DNA of 64,000 nt from Ursus arctos (GCF_023065955.2 NW_026622819.1:1376501-1440500), one strand, 5' to 3'; positions 12,186 through 24,938 are shown, counted from the first letter of the stretch. A program made the numbers and translations. The notes: generated from the sequence alone by a model not told the origin.

Positions 12186-12199
12186 TCCAATTCTGCTGG

Positions 12200-12315
12200 T
12201 TACTAACATGGACCTGTTTACGTACACATTTTTGTGCCCCTGTTTTCTTGCCTGTATAACGGGGGTATTAGTGGCCTCGGCCCTCACCTCATCATGGGGA
12301 CCTGCATAGCAGGGA
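12200..12315 (+). mobile_element. MIR fragment
   Basis: 'tgcccctgttttcttgcctg' then 'tataacgggggtattagtgg' then 'cctcatcatgggga' follows the order of the MIR core and 3' part. Confidence 0.5.
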
Positions 12316-14477
12316 CAACCTCTGAATTCAGGACTCTGTCCTTACAGAGCAAGCACTGAACAGCTCGTGGCAGGTGTCCTCCCGCCAATCAGCTTAAATT
12401 AGCTCTTTCACAAGAGGCTGACTTCCCGAAATGCAGCTGGAGTGGCTCTCGAGAGCAGTGCGATTCTTCGGAGCTTCTGTAAGTGTCAAAGGAAACCTCT
12501 CTGGAGGCATCTTGGACTCACATTGTCCCAAATCCACAGACCTGGGGGCAAACCAGACAGGCCCACGAGCACCAGCATTTGGAAAGAGCACCGTGATTCA
12601 TCCCCAGAAATGGTTATGAAACATGAAAACTTTGTTCCCTTAGTGAGAGTTTTGCACTCCGCACACCGCCTGGCTATGCCCTTGCAGGAACGGAGTCGGA
12701 GCTGGGTCTTCGGCCACACTGCTGGGCGTCTGCCGCGGCTCGGCTCCCTCAGCACCGAGGCTGCGTGCGCTGCTCCGCGAGAGCGGACGCCTCTGTCGGG
12801 ATGCCTGCGGGAGGGTGCGGAGGGCTGGTGATGGCCCAAGATGCCCCCTCCTTCGACGCAGGCGGGCATCTGCCTTGCGTTTGGAGACAGCACGGTCTTG
12901 TTGAGGCAGGAGCCATGGAAAGCCAGTCTGCGGCGGGTTTTCTGGGGCGGCGGAGGCTGAAGGTCAGGACTCGCATGAAAATTGATGACCAAATTTGGAA
13001 TGAAGACAGGAGGAGATAAATGATGAGCTTGTCGATATAACTGGCCTGACCATTAATTATGAAAGTCACCGGGTGGCTGCATCTCACAGGCAAGTTGCCA
13101 GACACCGGTCACTTGGTCGGTCCATCTCTGGCTCTGAACTGCGTCTCCTGAGGTTCGCGGAGGAGGGGGAGGGGTTCCAGGGCTCCGGATCAGAAGGATG
13201 GTGGACACAGCGATGCTTGCATGGGCGTTCTCAGGCTCGCACTCTGGTCTTCATGTCCCTGAAACAAACCCAGTTAACCTCTTCCCTTGTCTCTCCCTCC
13301 CAGCCTGGCTCCTCCGGTGCTCCTGCAGCCCATCCACGGGGTGAGTGAGGACCGCCCCGGGCCCGGCTGTGTGACAGGTGCCGATGGCCCTGACTTCACA
13401 CTCACTGTTGAGGAGGCCAGGCAGAGGCCCGGGCACTTAGGGAAGCCCGGAGCTCGGCGCCGCCCCAGCGATTTCACGGGTCAGCAGGAAGCTCCCTCTC
13501 CCGTGGCTGCCCCAAGCAGAACCCTGCTCCCCGGCGTGCTCGTGGGGCACTCACGGGAAGCCCCCGGGCAGCCCCTTACTCGGGGTTGCTGTCAGCCCGG
13601 CAGACGCGGCCTCAGGGGGGCGGGGGGAGGGAGACACAGGCGGAGAGGCCGAGGGGCTCAAGCTGTTCAGAGCAACAGCATCGGATGCAGCAGTCATTCC
13701 GAGACCAGACTTCGGCCTGGCCAGCAACGCATGAGACGTCGTCTGCTCAATCCTGAATTTTCCGCATTTTCCATTGCAAGAGCTTGGTTCTCTGGGCTGT
13801 TACTCAGGGTGAAAGTCATGTGCACGTTCTTGGTACGCTGCAAAACGCGCCCGACACACACTGGTAGCCAGCGCTGGGCTGGGGGGCTTCTGCATGTGGG
13901 CCCGTAAAGAAGAGTAAGAAAGGACGCGCGGAGCTGCGGGATCCGGGTCCCCCCGGGTTCTGACGCGATGGGCAGGTCATCGGGCCTGATTCTCTCTGGA
14001 GGAAGACGTCAAGCAGTCTCTCTCCCATTCAAGCAATTATCAAGGAATCTACCAGAATTTCTGGATTGTTAAGGCACTCTGTGCTTACCCCTCCCCCCCA
14101 GAAAGAGTGTTGCTGAAAAGTTACCGAATGCGATTCCTGGCGGCAGGTCTGACTTGTTTGTGATACACGGAATCCCACACACGCGTGTGCGTGCCGAGCC
14201 ACGCACGCCTCTTCCTTTGTTCCCTTCCAGCGTGGTGCCCCTGGTCTTCCTGCAGTTGTTGGCAGCTTCAAGGAACAGGTCTCTTTAAAGATCTCCTATA
14301 GAGAAATCAGGTTTTTAAAAAACTATTATTTTAAGCACTGGTTTATTTACAGCAAATAGTCATAGAATATTTACGCAGTCGTTTCTCCTAATCTGAATCT
14401 CATTCCACTCAAACGTCACCAGTATTGGGGAGTGTGAGCTAGTTATTAAAAAACACAACCCCTTTGCACACAGGGCT
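12316..14477. other. CpG-rich unassigned DNA
   Basis: Two CpG-dense patches (about 12700-12960 and 13390-13740) separated by ordinary sequence. The longest frame (206 codons, 13287-13907) shows no domain and has a low-complexity Arg/Gly stretch. A G-rich tract lies at 13615-13631. No repeat was recognised. Confidence 0.5.
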
Positions 14478-14575
14478 GAGTTGTATTTTAGGCATTTTAA
14501 GTAACAGGCACAAGGTGACAAGTGAAAGGCAAAGCCAAAATCCACACCGGTCCTGCCTGAGCCCAGCATCTGGGG
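14478..14575 (-). mobile_element. MIR fragment, reverse orientation
   Basis: 'cattttaagtaacaggcac' with 'aaggtgacaagtgaaaggca' and 'cacaccggtcctgcctgag' matches the reverse complement of MIR ('ttaagtaacttgcccaaggt', 'aagtggcagagcc', 'ggcagtctggctc'). Confidence 0.55.
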
Positions 14576-14741
14576 TGGGGACACACCTGTGGGCTGCCCT
14601 TTGCATATCTGTAATGACTTCTTTGTCCAGAATCCCTTCCCATCTCCGGGCACAAGCTAACCTCCTTCCTCTGAGGACCTGCCCTCTTGGCTACAGGCTG
14701 GCTACGCCTACCTGCCAAAAGCAGCCAGTTCTCAGCTGGAG

Positions 14742-14870
14742 CTGGGACAGGGGACCGAGGCAGAGAGAAGTGCTGGTGGCTGAGGTTGCAGACCATGGGA
14801 CACAGCTAGCGGCTGGGGTGGGTGGGTGGGGAACTGGGTTCTGCGCTCTCCGGACTGGCATGAGAGCAAA
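14742..14870 (-). mobile_element. MIR fragment, reverse orientation
   Basis: 'gaccgaggcagagagaagtg' and 'gggacacagctagcggctgg' match reverse MIR ('gaggcacagagaagttaagt', 'cacacagctagtaagtgg'). It lies about 170 bases from another reverse MIR fragment. Confidence 0.5.
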
Positions 14871-16544
14871 TGCACTCTTCCCCTTCCTGCTGTTATTCCT
14901 GTGCGAGCTCAGGCTGGGTTTCTGTCTCCCAGAGCTCGAAGGTTTATGCAGGTTCTCAGATGGCAGCTAGCCTCGGGGAGCGCGCACATCCTGGGCCGTG
15001 ACCAGGCGTCACTCCAGCATCAGCACTTGTGAAGACAATGACGGGCGCTGGCTCCATCGCCGGGGGACTGTTGGCAAGGCAGGCACAGCGGGGCTCCTTG
15101 CTGCTCTTGCCGGTGCATTTCTTTCCAGACATCCTCCCCGGGGAACAGCTGCAAGACTGCCTCACCACCCAGCTCCTCCTCCACGTCTCCGCAGATCCGG
15201 AAGGCCCTGTTCACCCACCTTTAGGAAACCATCCCTTTTTTGGAAAGAGAGCAGACGTGCTTGGTCCTCAAGTTTCAGACAAGCTGGCATTCCCTCCTGG
15301 GTCCTTGTGAGTCTGCAGAAACCACGTGTTTACTTCCAGAAAGTGCCCTTGTCCTTCTGCCTTAGGCACCCTCCCCTCCCTGCCTGGAAGTTCTCAGACT
15401 CACCTGGACCCCTCAAAGGGCAGGGACTTACCCCTCAAAGGAGGGATGGTGACATTGGCTAAAGAAAAGAAACGTTCTCGGGTAATGGAAAGCAACTTGT
15501 GTGCATTTTTAAAACAGTCTAAACAAATTCCGTTGAAGAGCTTGCAGACCCATCAATGCACAGAAAAGATGGGCTCAATTGGGCAGCCAGCCGCCAGCCT
15601 CCCCTGACTTCAGGGGAGGGCCTGGCACCTCCGTTGGGCTGGTGACTTAAGAGAGCCACCCACTTACCAGAAGAAACTGAACACCCTGGAAATGCAAAGT
15701 CCACAGGAAACAAGAGGCCTCCGCCTCCCTGGGTACGTTAGGAATTTCATTTCTAACAAGGCAATTAAACGCTAGCATATTACTTGCCATTATTAATGGT
15801 AAGAGTGGTATTAATACTTCACAGTTATATAGTGTTTTCTTCTTTTCGAGCTGTTTTTATGAGAGCCCCCGGATCATGAGAATCGTGCGACGTAAGGTGG
15901 CAGATGCGTCATATTTTGTAAAATGCTCTTCTTTTAAAAAGTGGGAAAACTTAGAAGTTTATTTTGTGAATGCCGTAAAATAAGACAGGGAATTACTAAT
16001 TATTTTAAGGCCACTGTGTAGAGAAACTGCTTAAATATACATAAAAATAGATCTTAATAGAGAATTCGAGTAATTTCATAAAAACTCTTGCAAGTATATG
16101 GAAATTAAAAGTGGGGTTGGATTAATAGTTGTAGAGTTAAATGCTCTGGGGCTTTTAATCTTGATTTTCTTCTTCCTTCTGTGTAATTACACTGCAACAT
16201 GAAGATAAAATACACCAATTTCGGTTATGATTATCCACCTCAAAGGGAGCGGTATACAACAGCTTCCAGAGTGTAATCTTCTAGTTCGTGCAGTGATTTT
16301 TATTAAGAAAGGTCTACGATGCTGTGCCCTTCCCTGTACAGTCAGCGCTCCAACGCCGACACGTTTCAGAACACAGAATTACTCCAGAGAGTTGACACGC
16401 GCACCCGTGAAATACATATGGGTAAGACAGCACATTTCTGAGTCAGTTCAACCCTAAACACTTCTTTATGGGCACTTTCCATAAAAAATAGGAGTTTTAA
16501 ACAACAGCTCTAGGTTAAACCCTGCGTTAATAACACGCCTGTGC
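14871..16544. other. unassigned DNA, AT-rich in its right half
   Basis: 14.9-15.75 kb is moderately GC-rich and 15.75-16.5 kb is AT-rich. A weak resemblance to reverse MIR around 15.8-15.9 kb was not good enough to call. No gene recognised. Confidence 0.45.
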
Positions 16545-17325
16545 GGGAGGCGCTCCGGAGCCGCGCGGCCGCCGCGGGCCTGCAAGCATCGGAAATCGAC
16601 AGTGTGATCGCCACCGCGGAACTGGACAGGCGGTGATAGCTATTGACGGGCAGGACAGGTGCGGGCGCTCATCAGGCCGCAGTCCGAGGCTGAGAAGTCG
16701 GTGCTGGAGGACGGGGGAGGCCCGAGCGCAGGCAGGGGCGCGGGGCGGGGGCGCGGGGCGCAGTGGGGCTGGGGCCCTCCCATCCCTGGGCCAAGGCCGC
16801 AGGACACACGCGGAGAAGAGCTTTCAGGAGCGGCCCCTGGTTTCCATTTTCAAGGTCCTTTTCTAGTCCTCTGTTTCGTTTGTTTTCCGTTGGAAACTTC
16901 AATGTTAGGAAAACAATCCGGAGGGGGTCCAGATGGGGCTCGTGGGAGGGGCTGGCTGGGGATCCGGACTCTGGCAGCACTGGCCCCGGGACTACCGCGC
17001 GCGGGGATGCTGACCCATCAGGAGGCCTGTCCAGCGGTAAGCAGAACTTCTGACGGCACGAGTCGGGGCCCCTGGTCTCGTGGCTGGTGCAGCGCACACG
17101 GGACCTGAACTCTCCGCATCGCTCCCGACGTGGCCGAGCTCAGCCGCGCACTGGAGCGTGAGGCCGGCGCGTGGGCCGTGCGCTCTTCCCTCCTGGCTCC
17201 GCGCGGCCGCACAGAAGCGCGTCTGTCCTGGCGGAGAGCGAGCGAGCCCGCCTGAGCCTCAGCTTGCCCCGGCCTGTGCGCCATCAGGACCCGGGGCGCA
17301 TTTCGTGCTGAAATGGGCAATTGAC
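16545..17325. promoter_or_regulatory. candidate CpG island
   Basis: Dense CpG and G+C, in sharp contrast to the AT-rich sequence on both sides. The densest parts are 16545-16620 ('gcgcggccgccgcgggcc') and 16730-16770 (GC-box-like 'ggggcgggggcgcggggc'), then 17130-17300. Such islands often mark promoters. I see no TATA box, convincing first exon or transcript, so this could be an orphan island. Confidence 0.5.
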
Positions 17326-19239
17326 TCTTAACAGTTCTTTTTTCTAGCATTCAAAACATTTTCTCTCTTTCGAATTTATTCATTCTACAGGGAACTGAAA
17401 GTTGGTAAGCTTGGGTTTTTTGTCGTTTAGCTTTTTTTCTTCTGTCAGTTTACTTTAGCTTCTGAATAAACAGAAGATTGTCACAACTATAACCCAGAAC
17501 ATAAACACACGCTGAACTGACCGACAAGTACAAGATGATTTGATTGTGTGAAAAAAAGAATGTTTAATAATGTGGGAGAGTGTAAGACAATTCAGGTGCC
17601 TATGTTCAGAAGTTTTCCTTTATCTGAAGAACGAGCACGTTTTTGAGCATCTGTGATGACAACAGTGACATAGTCTCTTCTCCAGACTCTAGCTGACCTT
17701 GGAGTCTCAGTCGCTCTGTGGCGAGGGTGGCTGGGGACCTGCGTGGGCACGTGGCCTGGCACGACTTTCTCTGAGGACAGCGAGGGGTCCTCGGCCCCAC
17801 GTTCAGCATGAGGTGTACCCGAGCCCAGGGCTGGTAAGGTCGACCTCACGGGGGGGGGGGCGGGGGGGTTCCCCAGGAGGCAGGGAGCTGTCCCCAGCCT
17901 GCCGCAGGCTTCTACCTGCTCCCGGACCTTAGGGAGGACAGGCTCCGCCCGCCGAGCTGGGCCTGCAGAGCCGAAGCCGGGGTGAGCCAGGCCCAGGCAG
18001 TTCGCACTTTGCCCTGTGAGGCGGCGCGGGGTCCCAGAGAGCCTGAGCTGTGCTTTGCACCTCCGTAAGAAACTTCCTGCCCAAAGCAGAAAGTAGCACG
18101 TGAGCCAGTCAGAGCAACACTGTGAGAGGGCACCCAGGCAGGAACACACCTGGGACGCGCTGGATCCTTGGGCAGTAAGGCAGGAAGCCCTTCCCGGCGT
18201 CAGGCTGGACAGTAAGAACAGGGACCTGGCGACACACTGGGAAATCCCACCAGGCCACAGGAGGAAGGAAGAAGATGGGGAGATGCTGAGAGGAAGGGAG
18301 GACTGTCCAGAGGGCTGGTTCAGCTTGTAAATAAAGAGAATATTCCAGAAAGAGGAAATGGAGCAGATGGACTACAGGCTACAGGAAAGGTGGGAGAACG
18401 CCTTACCAGTCCAGCCTGGGTGGGGAGCCTCACCTGAGGTTGGGCTGTGTCCTGCTGCCCGGCCTGCACACTGCACACTCCCTCCTCCATCCCCACACCC
18501 TGCCTGCTGGCTGCTGGCCCTCTCCAACCGGTCGCCTGGAAACAATGCTCATTGTGCAGGCCTTGGACTCTGCACCCTTTTCCAGGAAGGCCCCGTGCCC
18601 GCTGCTGGGCGCTAGCTTCCCGGCAAAGACACTTGCTTGGTCGGACCAGGAGAAATTGATTGTGGGTGATCACGTTTGTCGAGCAGTTGCGTATTGGCAA
18701 TTTCGTAGCGGATTCCCCTCTGGGCCACACTGCTGGGTCCTGGGAATATCAGACGCTGCTGACTTCCACATATAAACTGCAGAGGACTGTGGAGACACCT
18801 CAGTTTGTGCTCGGGTGTTCCCAAACACCTGGATTCTCTCTGGGCTAATGATTTATCAAATGAGTAGGTATTGATTAAGACAGTTTCTTGAAACCGCCTG
18901 AAAAATCCTGTGCAAGCTGCCAGTCAGGGACTGCAGGACTGTTGGTGTTTAGGTGGGCCCCCACGACGGATGCCACATGTGGGAGATGGGAGAAGGCCGC
19001 ACAGGCTGCTTCCAGGCTTGGTCTGTGGCCTCCGCGGCTCTCCCTTCTCCCTTTCTGGAGCAGAACTTGAAATATGGCGGACTTCCCCTCTGAAGGATGC
19101 GGATCTCAGTGGGGTTATGCATACAAAGGGTTTGGCAGACACAGAGCTGGAACAGAACAAAACAGAAGGCTTTAAAGACAATGCCGAGCAGCCACCTGAT
19201 CAAAAGAGAAACAGCGATTGCGACATCCAAGGGTTCAAG
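17326..19239. other. unassigned DNA with a G-tract
   Basis: 17.33-17.6 kb is AT-rich. The rest is moderately GC-rich. A guanine tract (11 G, C, 7 G) lies at 17850-17868 and could form a quadruplex. No gene or repeat recognised. Confidence 0.45.
17850..17868 (+). repeat. poly-G tract, quadruplex-capable
   Basis: Eleven G, one C and seven G in a row. It is likely unstable and error-prone in sequencing. Confidence 0.85.
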
Positions 19240-21418
19240 GCTAAAGCTCTTTCTCCATCTGCCCACTGGTCGATGGACATTTGGGTAGTCTCCAGTGTTT
19301 GGCTTCTGTGGCTGGTGTTCTGGGCGTTTGGGCAGGTGTCCCCGTGTGGTCACTCTTTCCCCTCCCTTGAGTAATTACCTAGCAGTGGACTTGCTGGGTT
19401 CTGCAGTGAATGTTATACTTTGCTTTTGAAGAACGTAGCAAACGGTTCCTGCTCCCCCACGAGTGGTGCGTGTGGGTTCCATCTTCCTGGGCCCCTGGAC
19501 ACACGTGTCACCGCCCGTCTTCCTGGTCGTAGCCGTTCTAGTGTGTGTGAGGTGGTATCTCACTGCGGTTCTGATTTGCAATTCCCCGATGACTAATGAT
19601 GCTGAGTATCTCTCTATGAGCTTAGCAAGCTCGTATGTTTTCTTTGGTGAAAACATCTTTTCTTTGGTGAAATCTCTATTTAAACATTTTGCTCATTTTA
19701 ATTGAGTTTTCGTCTCGGTTATTCCACTGGAATCGTTCTTTATATATCCTGAATACAAATCCCGCATTGTATATATGGTTCCCCTCAGCAGTGGGATGAC
19801 TTTTCATTTCCTTGATAGCATCTTTCAATGGGTTTAACTTCCATAAGTCCAACTTACTGTGTTTTTCTTTTATGTGTCATGATTCTGGTGTCAGGTCTAA
19901 GAACTCCACCTAATACACCTCTGTTTTCTTCTAAAAATTTCATACTTTCAGCTCTTACATGTAGGTCTGGGATCTGTTGGCAGTCAATTTTTGTATGCGT
20001 ACAAGGTATGGGTTTAAGTTCATCTCATTGCATGTGAATATCTGGTAGTCTCAAATCATCTATTAAGACTCGTCACTTCCTGAATTGGTTAGCCCCATTG
20101 CTGAAGATAAATTACCCATGAACGTAAAGGTTTAATTCTAGGCTCTTAATCCTATTTCGTTGATCTGCATGACCACCTCTATGCAAGTCCCACACTATTT
20201 TGATTACCTTTGATTTACACTAAATTTTGAAATGCAGGCATGGACGTCTTCCCACTTTGCTTTGGCTGTTCTGGATCCTTTGCATTTCCATATAAAATTC
20301 AAGATCAGGTGTCCATTTCTGCATCAACAGTCAGCTGGGATTTTATGGGGCCTGCAGCCCTCCAGGCTGATTTCAGGAGAAATGCCTTCCTAACAGGGCT
20401 GAGCTGTCTAATCCGTGGGCATGGAATGCTACCCCGTGCTTTAAAGATCTTTACATTCTCTCAGCAATATTTTGTTATTTTCAGTATACAAATATAAACC
20501 TTCTACTCCTTTTGTTGAATTTCTCCTGAGTATGTTATTCTTTTTGATGCAATCATGAAAGGAGCTATTTTCTGAACTTTTATTTTTGGTGGGTTCATAA
20601 CTACCGTATGGAAACACAGTTGATTTTCTACACTGATTAAGGGTCCTGCTACCATTCTGATCTCATTTATTAGTTCTACTAGACTTTTTTGGTGACCTTA
20701 GAATTTCCCACATACAGCATTATGTCATCTGTGAATAAAGGTATTTTTTTCCTTTTCCTTTCCTGATGAATGTCTTTATCTCCTTTTCTTGTCTGATTGC
20801 ACTGGCTAGAACCTCTGCTACAACGTTGACTAGAAATGGCAAGAATGCACACCTTGCTCCCCACTGTAGAGAAAAAAGTATTCAGCCTTTCACCATTGAA
20901 TTCAGGTTAGTGAATTTTTTTGCAGGAGTCCTTTATTAGTTGAGAGAGTTTCCTTTCACTTCTAATACATTGATTATTTTTATCATGAATGGGTGCTGAA
21001 TTTTTTGAAACGTGTTTCTACATCTAAGGTGATGATATATTTTCTTCCTTTTCGTGTTATTAATAGAGTTCATTAAATTAATTTTGAATATGAAACCATG
21101 TTGTATTTCTGGACGAATTCTACTTGCTCTGGGTGGCTAATCCTTTCTATATTGATGAGTTTGGTATGCTGACATTTTGCTGAGGATCTCTGAGTCTATA
21201 TTCATGAGAGATGCTGGTCTGCAGCTTTCTTTCCTTGTGATGTCATTATCTGGCTTTGGTTTTAGGTTAATACTGCTTTCATAGAATGAGTTGAGAAATT
21301 TCCCTCTATCTTCTCTTTTATGGAAGAATTTGGAAAGATTGGTATTATTTCTTCTGTATTGGTTTGATACAATTACCGAGTAAGCCATCTAAACGGCCTT
21401 CCTTTTCACGAAGGTTTT
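19240..21418 (-). mobile_element. ancient L1, 3' part (element A, left block)
   Basis: Minus-strand L1M-type LINE-1 running from its 3' region at the left ('gtcgatggacatttgggtag', 'tgaggtggtatctcactgc') into ORF2. The block stops at about 21418, in the reverse-transcriptase region, after 'accgagtaagccatc', where a poly-T and a second L1 begin. The ORF2 sequence that should follow resumes at about 23523. The two blocks are therefore one element split by an insertion. Confidence 0.85.
20679..21388 (-). pseudogene. L1 ORF2 reverse-transcriptase remnant (element A)
   Basis: Broken ORF2 coding sequence on the minus strand. The piece 21137-21388 reads FLNSFYESSINLKPKPD and SCRPASLMNIDSEIL, matching the L1 reverse-transcriptase stretch before the palm. 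The piece 20679-20864 reads LFTDDIMLYVGN, the position of the F/YADD active-site box; the two catalytic aspartates are still encoded but the Ala is Thr. Stops and frameshifts separate the pieces, so no enzyme can be made. Known for the family: ORF2p supplies endonuclease and reverse transcriptase for L1 mobilisation. Confidence 0.85.
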
Positions 21419-22292
21419 TTTTTTTTTTAGACTTTTTTTTAAGAGCAGTTTTAGCTTTACAGCAAAATTAAGAAAAAGATACAGAGATTTCTCACATACC
21501 CCATGATCTTACTCATGCACAGCTTCCCCCTTATCAATATCCCCCTCCACGTTGTACATCTATGACAGTTGATGAACCAGCATGGGCGCATCCACAGTTT
21601 CCCTTAGGGTTCAACTTCGATGTTGTACACTTTATGGGTTTGGATTAATGCATGAGGACATGTATTCACCATTATAGTATCATATTATGCCATATATCAT
21701 ACATATCCACTACCCTAAACAGCCTCTGTGAGCCTCCCATTTGTCTCTCCATCTCCCATCCCCTGGCAACCACTGATCTTTTTACTGTTTCTGTAGTTTT
21801 ACTTCTTCAAGTTGGAATCACATAGCACGTAACCTTTTCAGATTGGTTTCTTTCACTGAGTAATACGCATTTAAGGTTCTTCCATGTCTTTTCATGGCTT
21901 CATTCATAGCTCATTTCTGTTTAGTGCTGAGTAATATCCCATTGTCTGGGTGCACCAGTTTGCCTAGTTACCCATTGAAGAACATTTTGGTTGTTGCCAG
22001 GTTTAAACAATTATGAATAAAGCCCCTATAAACATCTGCGTGCAGGTTTTTGTATGGACACACGGTTTTACTCCATTGGGTAAATACTAAGAGGTATGAT
22101 TGTTGAATCAAATGGCAAGAATATGTTTAGTTTTGGAAGAAACTGCCAAACTCTCAAAGTGGCTGCACCATGTTACATTCCCGCAAGCAATGAATAAGAG
22201 TTTCTGTGGTTCCACATCCTCACCACCATTTGGTGTTGTCTGTGTTCCAGATTTTGGTCATTTTGATAGGTGCATAGTGGGAGCTTATTGGT

Positions 22293-22583
22293 TTTTTTTT
22301 TAAATAATAATTTTTTATTATGTTACATTAGTCACCATACAGTACATCCTTAGTTTTTGATGTAGTGTTCCATGATTCATTATTTGCGTGTAACACCCAG
22401 TGCTCCATGCAATATTATTTATTTATTTTTAATTTTTTAAATTATTTTTTTAATTTAAATTCAAGTTAGTTAACATATAGTGTATTTTTAGTTTCAGGGG
22501 TAGAATTTAGTGATTCTTCGGTTGCATATAACACCCAGTGCTCATTCCATCAAGTGCCTCCTTAATGCCCATCACCCAATATT
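22293..22583 (-). mobile_element. two carnivore L1 3' tails nested in element B
   Basis: First piece, about 22296-22418: 'aataataattttttattatg', 'agtttttgatgtagtgttcc', 'acacccagtgctccatgc'. Second piece, about 22419-22583: 'agttaacatatagtgtattt', 'acacccagtgctcattcc', 'cctccttaatgcccatcac'. Both are reverse-strand 3' UTR ends, each strongly 5'-truncated. The flanks 'attggtttt' and 'attgtttt' may be the target-site duplication, and the interrupted older L1 resumes at 'acgtttccctgatgat'. Confidence 0.8.
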
Positions 22584-23032
22584 GTTTTAAAACACGTTTC
22601 CCTGATGATATAAAATGTGGAGCTACTTTTCATATGCTAATTAAGCACCTGTATATCTTCTTTGGTTAGGTGTCAGTGTCTTCAGACCATTTTTAAGTCA
22701 AGTTGTGTGTTTTCTTAGTGTTGAGTTTTAAGAGCTCTTTGTATATTTTGGAGACAGTCCTTTATCAGATGTGTCTTTTGCAAATATTTTCTCCCAGTCT
22801 GACTTGTATTCTCATTCTTTGACATTGTCTTTCAGAGAAAGAAATTTTCAGTTTTAGCGAGGTCCAGCTTCCCAGTTCTTTCATAGATCACATCTTTGGT
22901 GCCACATCTAAAAAGTCATCTCCGTATCCAAGGTCTACAGTCCATTTTGAGTTCATTTTTGTGAAGGGCAAAATGTCTGTGTCTAGATTCAATTTTTTGC
23001 ATGTGGATATCCAGTTGTTTCTGCACCACTCA

Positions 23033-23263
23033 TTTTTTAAAATAAAGATTTATTTATTTGAAAGAGAGAATGAGAGAGAGAGAATGAGAGAGAGAGCAAA
23101 CATGCATGAGTGGGGGGTGGGGGAGAGGGGGAGAAAATCTCAAGCAGACTCCCCACTGAGCACAAAGCCGGACCTGGGGCTCAATCTCACAACCCTGAGA
23201 TCATGACCTGAGTGGAAACCAAGAGCTGGACGCTCAACCAACTGAGCCACCCAGGTGCTCCCC
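23033..23263 (-). mobile_element. Can-SINE (tRNA-derived SINE), reverse orientation
   Basis: The reverse strand reads tRNA-like head, body, CT-rich stretch and A-tail. On the given strand this appears as 'aaataaagatttatttattt', GA repeats, 'cagactccccactgagcac', 'gagatcatgacctgagtgg' and 'actgagccacccaggtgctc'. Flanking 'gcacc' copies at 23023 and 23265 fit a degraded target-site duplication in the interrupted L1. The promoter boxes are diverged. This is one of the main clues that the DNA is carnivoran. Confidence 0.93.
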
Positions 23264-24734
23264 AGCACCCCTTGTTGAAGAGATGAGCTTTGCTGCATTG
23301 TGTTGCCTTTGCTCTTTGTCAAAGATCTAGTTGAGTGTATTTATGTCTGTTTGGGGCTCTCTATTCTGTTCCAGCGATCTGTTTGTCTGTTCTTTCATCA
23401 ATACTGTGTTGTCTTGATTACTGTAGATTTATAGTGAGTCTTAACACAGGGTAGTGTCAGTCCTCCAGCTTTGTTTTTCTCCATCAATATTGTGCTGACT
23501 ATTCCAAGTCTTAAGAGAAAATGTTTAATTACTAATTAAATTACTAATCAATATCTCTGTTTGTAATATGTTTACTCATATTTTCTCTTTCTTTTTGAGA
23601 CTTTTGATAATTTGTGTTTTTCTAAGAATTTGTTTCTTGTAGGTTGTCTAATTTGTTAGCATAAAGTTGTTCATAGTATTCCCCTTATAATCCTTTAAAT
23701 TTCTATGAAATTCCTGCTGATGTGCTCTCTTTTATTCCTTATTTTGGTAATTTATGTTCTTTTTCCCCCTCTGCATCAGTGTAACTAAAGATTTGTTAAA
23801 TTTCTTGATCATTATAAGGAAATAATGTTTGCTTTCATTGACTATTACTCCATTTTTTCCTGTTTTTTTTTTTTATTTGATTGATTTCTACTCTTATCTT
23901 TATTATTTGCTTTCTTCTGGTTACTTTGGTTTAATTTGCTCTCTCTTTTTTTTTAATTTTGTTAATGGAAAGTTCGGCTAACTGGTTTGGGATTTTTTTT
24001 CCTTTTCTAACACAGACTGCTAAAGCTAGAAATTTCCCTGTAAGCACTGGTTTAGCTGCATTCTGTGAATTTTGATATGTTGTGTTTTCATTTTTATTCA
24101 TTTAAAAAATATTTTCTAAATTCTGTTGTGATTCCTTCTTTGATCCATGAGTTATTTAAAAGTGTGTTATTTAATTTCCAAATATTTTGTATTTCATAAA
24201 TTGCTTTTGTTGATTTCTAATGAAATTCACAATTGTATTATGGTCAGAGAACACACCCTGATTTTAATACTTGCAAACTTATTATGTTTTTTTGGTCTAG
24301 TATATGATTTACATCAAAGATTATTCTATATGCACTCAAAAATTATATATTCTGCTATTGCTCAGGGAAGTGTTTGCTAGACGTTAGTTGGGTCAAGTCG
24401 GTTGATGATGTCCAAGTCTTCTGTATCCTTGTTGATTGACTATCTAGTTTTCTGTAGTTATCTACAGTGGGATATTAACTACTATTACAGAATTGTCTAT
24501 TTGTCGTTTCAATCTTCTTAGTTTTGCATCATGTATTTTGGGGCTCTGTTGTTAGTTGTGTATATGTCTATAATTGTTGCATCTTTTTAGCAAACTGACC
24601 TTTTTATTGTCATAAAAATCTTTTTTCTTTAGTAATGCGTTTTGTCTTGAAGTTTATTTAATCTGGTGTTAGTATGACTCCTCTAGTTCTTGCACGGTTC
24701 CTATTTGCATGGTATATTTTTAAATCATCTACTT

Positions 24735-24938
24735 TTAAATATTTTTGGATGTCTTTGAATCTAAAGTGTATTTCTTACAAAGAGCATAATATTGGATCTT
24801 ATTTTTCTTGTCATTTGCTTTTAACCCAGCCAATCTCTCGTTTCTGACTGGAGTGTTTAATCCACTCATGTTTAATGCATTTGTTAACATGGTCAGATTT
24901 ATTTCTCCCCCTTTGCTAATTGTTGTCTTTATGTTCAT
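24735..24938 (-). pseudogene. L1 ORF2 endonuclease N-terminal remnant
   Basis: A 67-codon frame with NALNMSGLNTPVRNERLAGL, followed by YALCKKYTLDSKTSKNI. This corresponds to the start of L1 ORF2p ('LNVNGLNAPIKRH' and the '..ICCLQETH..' stretch); the active-site Glu region is degraded (YALCKKYTL). The ends are set by mutations, not by true start and stop codons. It is inactive. Confidence 0.75.

Larger units (their letters stand above)
21419..23522 (-). mobile_element. 5'-truncated L1 (element B) inserted into element A
   Basis: Begins with a poly-T run (reverse of an A-tail) at 21419-21440. It then runs through an L1M-type 3' UTR ('ctggcaaccactgatctttt', 'tgcatttaaggttcttccat', 'aactgccaaactctcaaagt') into the ORF2 C-terminal region ('ctattctgttccagcgatct', 'tcttgattactgtagattta'). 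It stops near 23522 after 'attccaagtcttaag'. It is about 2.1 kb and carries two nested insertions of its own: carnivore L1 tails and a Can-SINE. Confidence 0.8.

Noticed and set aside
13615..13631. G-quadruplex at a G-rich tract
   Set aside because: Two six-G runs and one three-G run do not give four separated GGG runs.
15780..15930. Weak reverse MIR resemblance
   Set aside because: Only scattered short matches, out of the expected spacing.
23221..23263. tRNA-like sequence on the minus strand
   Set aside because: It is the tRNA-derived head of a Can-SINE and lacks the rest of a tRNA gene.
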